From AEGEAN-183 sp964342745 (GTDB lineage: Bacteria > Pseudomonadota > Gammaproteobacteria > Magnimaribacterales > Magnimaribacteraceae): a DNA stretch of 18,783 nucleotides. Positions 14,608-18,783 of the stretch are shown here, one piece after another (within the stretch, counting starts at the first letter, position 1; the number at the start of each line of letters is the position of its first letter). The position numbers and the translations under genes are program-made. Location: the NCBI GenBank assembly GCA_964342745.1, contig CAYFFW010000025.1, positions 1-18,783 of the forward strand, given 5' to 3'. The notes beneath the pieces are model-generated. The model was given only the letters and a program-made list of their open reading frames with translations. It was not told the DNA's origin and made no database searches.

Positions 14608-15378
14608 ATGCATCACCCAACGGCTATAATCGATCCAAAAGCAAAATTAGATAAAGATGTGGTAGTTGGACCTTATTGTGTGATAGGTCCAAATGTGAAA
14701 ATTGGTTCAGGAACAGTATTAGAGTCTCATGTTATTATTAAGGGCAATACTAAACTTGGAAAAAAAAACCATGTGTTTCAATTCTCTACTGTAGGAGATG
14801 GAAGCCCAGATAAGAAATATCAAGGTGAACCCACTAAACTTATTATTGGTGATGAAAACCAAATTAGGGAAGGGGTAACTATTCATAGAGGGACTGTTCA
14901 AGAAAAAGGAATTACAAGAATAGGAAACAGAAACCTTCTGCTTGCTTACTCTCATGTTGCCCATGACTGTGAGATTGAAGATGACGTAGTCTTAACTAAC
15001 CAAGCAGCCTTAGCGGGGGCAGTGAAAGTTGGAACAGGAGCAATACTTGCTGGCTACGCTATAGTTCATCAATTTTGTTCGATAGGTCCTCACAGTTTTT
15101 GCGCCATGGGAAGTACTATAAATAAAGATATTCCAGCTTTTGTAAGGGTAAAGGGTAACCCTGCTAAACCATATGGCATTAATACAGTAGGTTTGAAAAG
15201 ATTAGGTTTTTCTACTAGAGCTATAGAGGCTTTGAGGTCAGCTTATAGATCAACATATCGAAAAAATTTAACTATAGAAGAAGCTTTAAAGGAGCTTAGA
15301 CCACTTTCTAATAAGCATAAAGAAGTTAAACTTTTTACCCAAACCATTAGAAAATCTTCTCGTGGAATTGTTCGTTGA
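14608..15378 (+). CDS. lpxA: UDP-N-acetylglucosamine 3-O-acyltransferase LpxA
   Basis: First step of lipid A synthesis, moving a 3-hydroxyacyl chain from ACP to the 3-OH of UDP-GlcNAc. It has 256 residues (262 in E. coli). Hexapeptide repeats of a left-handed beta-helix start at HPTAIIDPKA. HRGTVQ, SHVAHDC (H119, equal to catalytic H125 in E. coli) and VHQFC (H154, equal to H160) follow, and the C-terminal helical part begins around GLKRLGFSTRAIEALR. The residue aligned with E. coli G173, the acyl-chain ruler, is M167, as in the C10-specific Pseudomonas enzyme; a shorter acyl chain is therefore predicted. The stop overlaps the lpxB start in TTGA. Confidence 0.97.
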   Translation: MHHPTAIIDPKAKLDKDVVVGPYCVIGPNVKIGSGTVLESHVIIKGNTKLGKKNHVFQFSTVGDGSPDKKYQGEPTKLIIGDENQIREGVTIHRGTVQEKGITRIGNRNLLLAYSHVAHDCEIEDDVVLTNQAALAGAVKVGTGAILAGYAIVHQFCSIGPHSFCAMGSTINKDIPAFVRVKGNPAKPYGINTVGLKRLGFSTRAIEALRSAYRSTYRKNLTIEEALKELRPLSNKHKEVKLFTQTIRKSSRGIVR

Positions 15379-16520
15379 AGTCTTTAGAAGCCGAAAATTT
15401 AAAAGATAAGACAATAAAAATAGCCTTAGTGGCCGGAGAAGATTCTGGAGACCAGTTGGGTTCTTCTCTAATGAAAGATTTAAACCAGATATTTCCTTTA
15501 GTTTCTTTCATTGGAGTAGGTGGGCCAAAAATGGAAGACTCAGGATTAGATTCCTTCTTCGAAATGAAAAGAATATCGGTTATGGGGATTATTGAACCAC
15601 TACTAAAGATATTTGAATTACTATCTTTAAGGAAAGGATTGAAAGAATTTCTTTTAAAAGAAAAACCTGATCTATTTATAGGAATTGATTCTCCAGATTT
15701 TAATCTACCTATTTCTAAATACTTAAAAAGAAATGGAATTAAGACAATTCAATATGTTAGTCCCTCTATTTGGGCATGGAGGAAGGGCAGGATTAAGACA
15801 ATTGAAGGATCTGTAGATAAAGTCCTGACCCTATTTCCTTTTGAGAATGTAGCTTATAAGAATTCATCTGTTGAGACTCATTTTGTTGGACACCCATTGG
15901 CACATAGGATCTCAGAAAATATAGATAAGAAAGAATTAAAAAAGAAAAACTTTAATATTCATGAGGAACAAATGGTTGCACTTCTTCCTGGAAGTAGAAA
16001 ATCAGAGGTTCTAAAGATGGCTGAAGTGTTTATCAAAGCGGCAGAATTGATTAAAAGTTTTGATGAAAATACTAAATTCTACATGCCTTTATCAGATAAA
16101 AATCATAAAGAACTTATACCAAACTATGAAAAATATTCTTGGATTAACTTTTCTGTAGGTAATTCACTAGAAGTTCTTGCTGCTTCTGATATAGGATTAA
16201 TTACTTCGGGAACCGCCTCACTAGAGGCTGCACTTTTGAGAACGCCTGTAGTTGTTTCTTACAAGACAAATTGGTTAACTTATTTAATAGTGAAACCTCT
16301 TTTAAATATAGATAACTTTTCTCTACCCAATCTCCTGGTAGGGGAAGCTATTTTTCCAGAGTTATTACAGGCAAAAGTAACTGCAGAAAATCTTTTTAGC
16401 TGCTATAAAAAAGTCTTAGAGAATAAGGGGGGTTATTTGAATTATTTTCAAGAAATCCATAAAGAATTAAAGGCTGATGGTCCAAATACTTCTGCTAAAG
16501 TTATAGCAGAATCACTTTAA
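15375..16520 (+). CDS. lpxB: Lipid-A-disaccharide synthase LpxB (TTG start)
   Basis: Family 19 glycosyltransferase, peripheral on the inner membrane, that joins UDP-2,3-diacylglucosamine and lipid X into the tetra-acyl disaccharide phosphate. It has 381 residues (382 in E. coli). Landmarks are IALVAGEDSGDQLG near residues 16-29, FIGIDSPDFNLP, YVSPSIWAWRKGR, FVGHPLAH, LLPGSRKSEV and the nucleotide-binding TSGTASLEAALLRTPVVVSYK. The best start is TTG at 15375, which overlaps the lpxA stop by four bases and gives a normal N-terminal length; no in-frame ATG lies before the conserved core. GTGGA at ~15362-15366 is a weak Shine-Dalgarno. It is the last gene before a 112-base gap; rnhB, often next, is absent. 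Confidence 0.96.
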   Translation: MKSLEAENLKDKTIKIALVAGEDSGDQLGSSLMKDLNQIFPLVSFIGVGGPKMEDSGLDSFFEMKRISVMGIIEPLLKIFELLSLRKGLKEFLLKEKPDLFIGIDSPDFNLPISKYLKRNGIKTIQYVSPSIWAWRKGRIKTIEGSVDKVLTLFPFENVAYKNSSVETHFVGHPLAHRISENIDKKELKKKNFNIHEEQMVALLPGSRKSEVLKMAEVFIKAAELIKSFDENTKFYMPLSDKNHKELIPNYEKYSWINFSVGNSLEVLAASDIGLITSGTASLEAALLRTPVVVSYKTNWLTYLIVKPLLNIDNFSLPNLLVGEAIFPELLQAKVTAENLFSCYKKVLENKGGYLNYFQEIHKELKADGPNTSAKVIAESL

Positions 16521-16561
16521 ATTCTTCTAAAAGTAATCTAACAAAAGCTCATTCCAATAGG

Positions 16562-16584
16562 CTAGAATTATCTAGATCTTTTTT
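16562..16584 (+). terminator. Weak candidate intrinsic terminator after lpxB
   Basis: CTAGA (16562-16566) and TCTAG (16571-16575) form a 5-bp stem with a 4-base loop, followed after three bases by six T residues (16579-16584). The stem is short and AT-rich, so it would be inefficient; partial read-through into dnaE is likely. It occupies the 112-base gap 16521-16632, which also holds TATAAC at 16584-16589 as a possible -10 without a convincing -35. Confidence 0.3.
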
Positions 16585-16632
16585 ATAACATTTATCATTA
16601 CTTAACTATCTAGTTATTACCTTTTAAAGAAA

Positions 16633-18783
16633 ATGGAAACTCAGAATTTTGTTCACTTACATATTCATTCTGAGTATTCACTCTCAGATGGAATTATTAG
16701 AATAGAAGAGTTAGTAGAGCATGCGGTAGAGAATGATTTTCATTCTATAGCCTTAACTGATTTAACTAATCTTTTCGGGCTAATAAAATTCTACAGGACT
16801 GCTAGAAATAAGGGCATAAAGCCCATTGTTGGATGTGAAGTTCAATTAGCAAAAGATGAGTCCAGCAATGGAGCACCTCTAGTTCTTTTAGTTAAGAATA
16901 AAAAAGGTTACACCAATCTAACTAAATTAGTCTCAAAAGCTTATCTTGATGGTCAATCTTCCGGTATCCCTCTAGTTAAAGTAGATTGGTTAGAAGATAA
17001 TTCTGAAGGATTGATAGCTTTATCTGGAGGACAAAATGGTCATATAGGGCAAGCAATCTTATTAAATAATATCGATTTAGCTAGAAAAAGAATCACTTTC
17101 TTTAAAAAGATTTATGGTGAAGATTTCTTCATTGAAATACAAAGAATTGGAAGAGAAGATGAAGAGCTCTACAACAATTTAGCTATTACTTTAGCTCAAG
17201 AAATGAGAATACCTGTAGTAGCTACCAACGATGTTAGATTTTTGAAGCCTATCGATCCTGATGATGAAAGCCCCTCTGACTTTGAAGCACATGAAGCTAG
17301 AGTGTGTATTCAAAGGGGAGAAGTATTATCTGATACATCAAGAACAAAAGACTTCATGGAGAGCCAATATCTTAGTTCTTGTGAGGAAATGATAGAAAGG
17401 TTTTCTGATGTTCCTGAGTCTATAGAAAATACAGTTCTAATCTCGAAAAAGTGTAACTTAGAATTAGAGCTGGGAGAGTTTTATCTACCTGATTTTGAAG
17501 TTCCAGGGACCTCAAACACAAAAGAATATCTAAAGAAGAAAGCTAAAGAAGGTCTAGATAAAAGATTTAAAGAAATCTCCAGTTCAGTAAATAATTATGA
17601 AATAGATATCAAAACATACAAAGAAAGGCTTGATTATGAACTGAATATGATTTGTAAATTAGGATTTGAAGGATATTTTTTGATAGTTGCTGACTTTGTA
17701 AATTGGGCTCAAGAGAACGATATACCAGTAGGTCCAGGGCGAGGCTCTGGTGCAGGTTCAATTACCGCTTATGCCTTAGGAATAACAGCAATAGATCCGA
17801 TTAAATATGATTTACTATTTGAAAGATTTTTAAACCCAGATAGGGTAAGTAACCCTGACTTTGATATAGATTTTTGCATGGAAGGGAGAGATAGGGTCCT
17901 AGAGTATGTAACCAAGAAATATGGAAAAGAATCTGTAGCCCAGATTAGCACTAGGGGAACAATGGCAGCAAGAGCAGTTCTAAGAGATGTAGTAAGGGCC
18001 TTAGGAAAGCCTTATGGCTTTGGAGACAGATTAGCAAAAGCGATTCCTGATGTGTTGGGTATTTCTTTAGAAGAGGCTTATAAGGAGAAAGAATTTAAAG
18101 AATTAATTGATTCAACTGAAGAAAGTAAAGAAGTTTTTGATATGTCACTTAAATTAGAAGGTCTTTCTAGGAGCGTGGGAACTCATGCTGCTGGAGTTGT
18201 TATAGCTCCAACTGCATTAACTGACTTTACTCCACTCATAGTTGATCAAGAGAGAGGAACAGTTGCTACACAATTTGATATGGGAGATGTAGAGTCAGCT
18301 GGGTTAGTTAAATTTGATTTTTTAGGTCTTAAAACTTTAACAGTGATAGACCGTAGTCTAAAAAGAATCAACCATGAAAGAAAAAAAGAAATTGTAGATA
18401 TCAGCAATATACCTCTTGATGACAAAGAAACCTTCAAACTTTTGCAAAGAGGTAAGACTACAGGTGTCTTTCAGCTTGAATCTAGAGGAATGAAAGAATA
18501 TTTAAGACAATTAGAACCGAATAACTTTGAAGATATAGTCAGCATGAATGCTCTATATAGACCAGGGGCCTTAGGTATGAATATGGTCGATTCCTATATT
18601 GATAGAAAGCACGGAAGAGAAGAAGTTCCGGATGGTCATGACTCTGTAAAGAAGATTTTGAGTAAAACTCATGGAGTAATAGTTTATCAAGAACAAGTAA
18701 TGCAAATTGCCCAAGAGCTTTCTGGTTTTACATTGGGTCAAGCTGATATCTTAAGAAGAGCTATGGGAAAAAAGAAAAAAGAA
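16633..18783 (+). CDS. dnaE: DNA polymerase III alpha subunit, N-terminal 717 residues (3'-truncated)
   Basis: Replicative polymerase subunit. The frame is open from ATG 16633 to the window end without a stop. The start gives the canonical FVHLHIHSEYSLSDG opening of the PHP domain; the Shine-Dalgarno is weak. The palm motif PDFDIDFCMEGRDRV holds catalytic D411 and D413 (E. coli D401 and D403), and VKFDFLGLKTL gives the third, D562 (E. coli D555). GPGRGSGAGSITAYALGIT, SRSVGTHAAGVVIAP and TTGVFQLESRGM are further family blocks. The PHP site is mixed: H10, H12, D19 and E69 look like metal ligands, but other ligand positions are replaced (L44, P in APLVLL, R in TNDVR). The remaining ~440 residues (tau- and beta-binding parts) lie beyond the window. 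Confidence 0.97.
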   Translation, partial: METQNFVHLHIHSEYSLSDGIIRIEELVEHAVENDFHSIALTDLTNLFGLIKFYRTARNKGIKPIVGCEVQLAKDESSNGAPLVLLVKNKKGYTNLTKLVSKAYLDGQSSGIPLVKVDWLEDNSEGLIALSGGQNGHIGQAILLNNIDLARKRITFFKKIYGEDFFIEIQRIGREDEELYNNLAITLAQEMRIPVVATNDVRFLKPIDPDDESPSDFEAHEARVCIQRGEVLSDTSRTKDFMESQYLSSCEEMIERFSDVPESIENTVLISKKCNLELELGEFYLPDFEVPGTSNTKEYLKKKAKEGLDKRFKEISSSVNNYEIDIKTYKERLDYELNMICKLGFEGYFLIVADFVNWAQENDIPVGPGRGSGAGSITAYALGITAIDPIKYDLLFERFLNPDRVSNPDFDIDFCMEGRDRVLEYVTKKYGKESVAQISTRGTMAARAVLRDVVRALGKPYGFGDRLAKAIPDVLGISLEEAYKEKEFKELIDSTEESKEVFDMSLKLEGLSRSVGTHAAGVVIAPTALTDFTPLIVDQERGTVATQFDMGDVESAGLVKFDFLGLKTLTVIDRSLKRINHERKKEIVDISNIPLDDKETFKLLQRGKTTGVFQLESRGMKEYLRQLEPNNFEDIVSMNALYRPGALGMNMVDSYIDRKHGREEVPDGHDSVKKILSKTHGVIVYQEQVMQIAQELSGFTLGQADILRRAMGKKKKE

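Noticed and set aside
1..18783. A novel defence, mobile or biosynthetic system
   Set aside because: Every open frame of substance is a well-known housekeeping gene in a conserved order. There is no transposase, integrase, phage, toxin-antitoxin or unknown gene in the window, and the longest non-coding stretch is 187 bases.

Overview
The window is a dense, strictly co-oriented block of 17 housekeeping genes on the + strand of a low-G+C (about one third by eye) proteobacterial chromosome. The gene content and order (rpsB-tsf-frr-uppS-cdsA-dxr-rseP-bamA-skp-lpxD-fabZ-lpxA-lpxB-dnaE, preceded by dnaK-dnaJ-dapB) are those of Gammaproteobacteria. Arg codons are mostly AGA/AGG, and spacers are only a few bases or overlaps, apart from three of 79, 112 and 187 bases. 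Expected genes are missing from their usual slots. Together this suggests a streamlined, AT-rich marine gammaproteobacterium of the SAR86 or Thioglobaceae kind. That placement is an inference and the sequence alone does not settle it.

Layout. Bases 1-3427 hold the 3' part of dnaK, complete dnaJ (chaperone pair) and dapB (lysine/diaminopimelate synthesis), probably one transcript. Bases 3428-3614 form the longest non-coding stretch; it carries an extended -10 promoter and a leader with several inverted repeats that fits an S2-type autoregulatory 5' UTR. Bases 3615-5989 hold translation genes: rpsB (S2 with a long charged tail containing a fresh internal duplication), tsf and frr. Bases 6007-8728 hold undecaprenyl-PP synthesis (uppS), CDP-diacylglycerol synthesis (cdsA) and the first committed step of the MEP isoprenoid pathway (dxr). 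Bases 8729-13141 hold envelope biogenesis: the RseP site-2 protease, BamA and the periplasmic chaperone Skp. Bases 13151-16520 hold lipid A synthesis (lpxD, lpxA, lpxB) with fabZ. After a 112-base gap comes the N-terminal 717 codons of dnaE, cut off by the window end.

The genes cooperate in making and exporting the cell envelope: isoprenoid precursor (Dxr), lipid carrier (UppS), phospholipid precursor (CdsA), lipid A (LpxA/D/B with FabZ acting on the shared 3-hydroxyacyl-ACP pool), outer-membrane protein assembly (Skp, BamA) and stress proteolysis (RseP), next to ribosome and translation factors. I see no mobile element, CRISPR array, tRNA, rRNA or undescribed multi-gene system. The points of interest are smaller: missing pyrH/carAB/rnhB from conserved slots, the structured rpsB leader, the S2 tail duplication, a Met at the LpxA acyl-length position, a shortened DapB and a partly eroded PHP site in DnaE.
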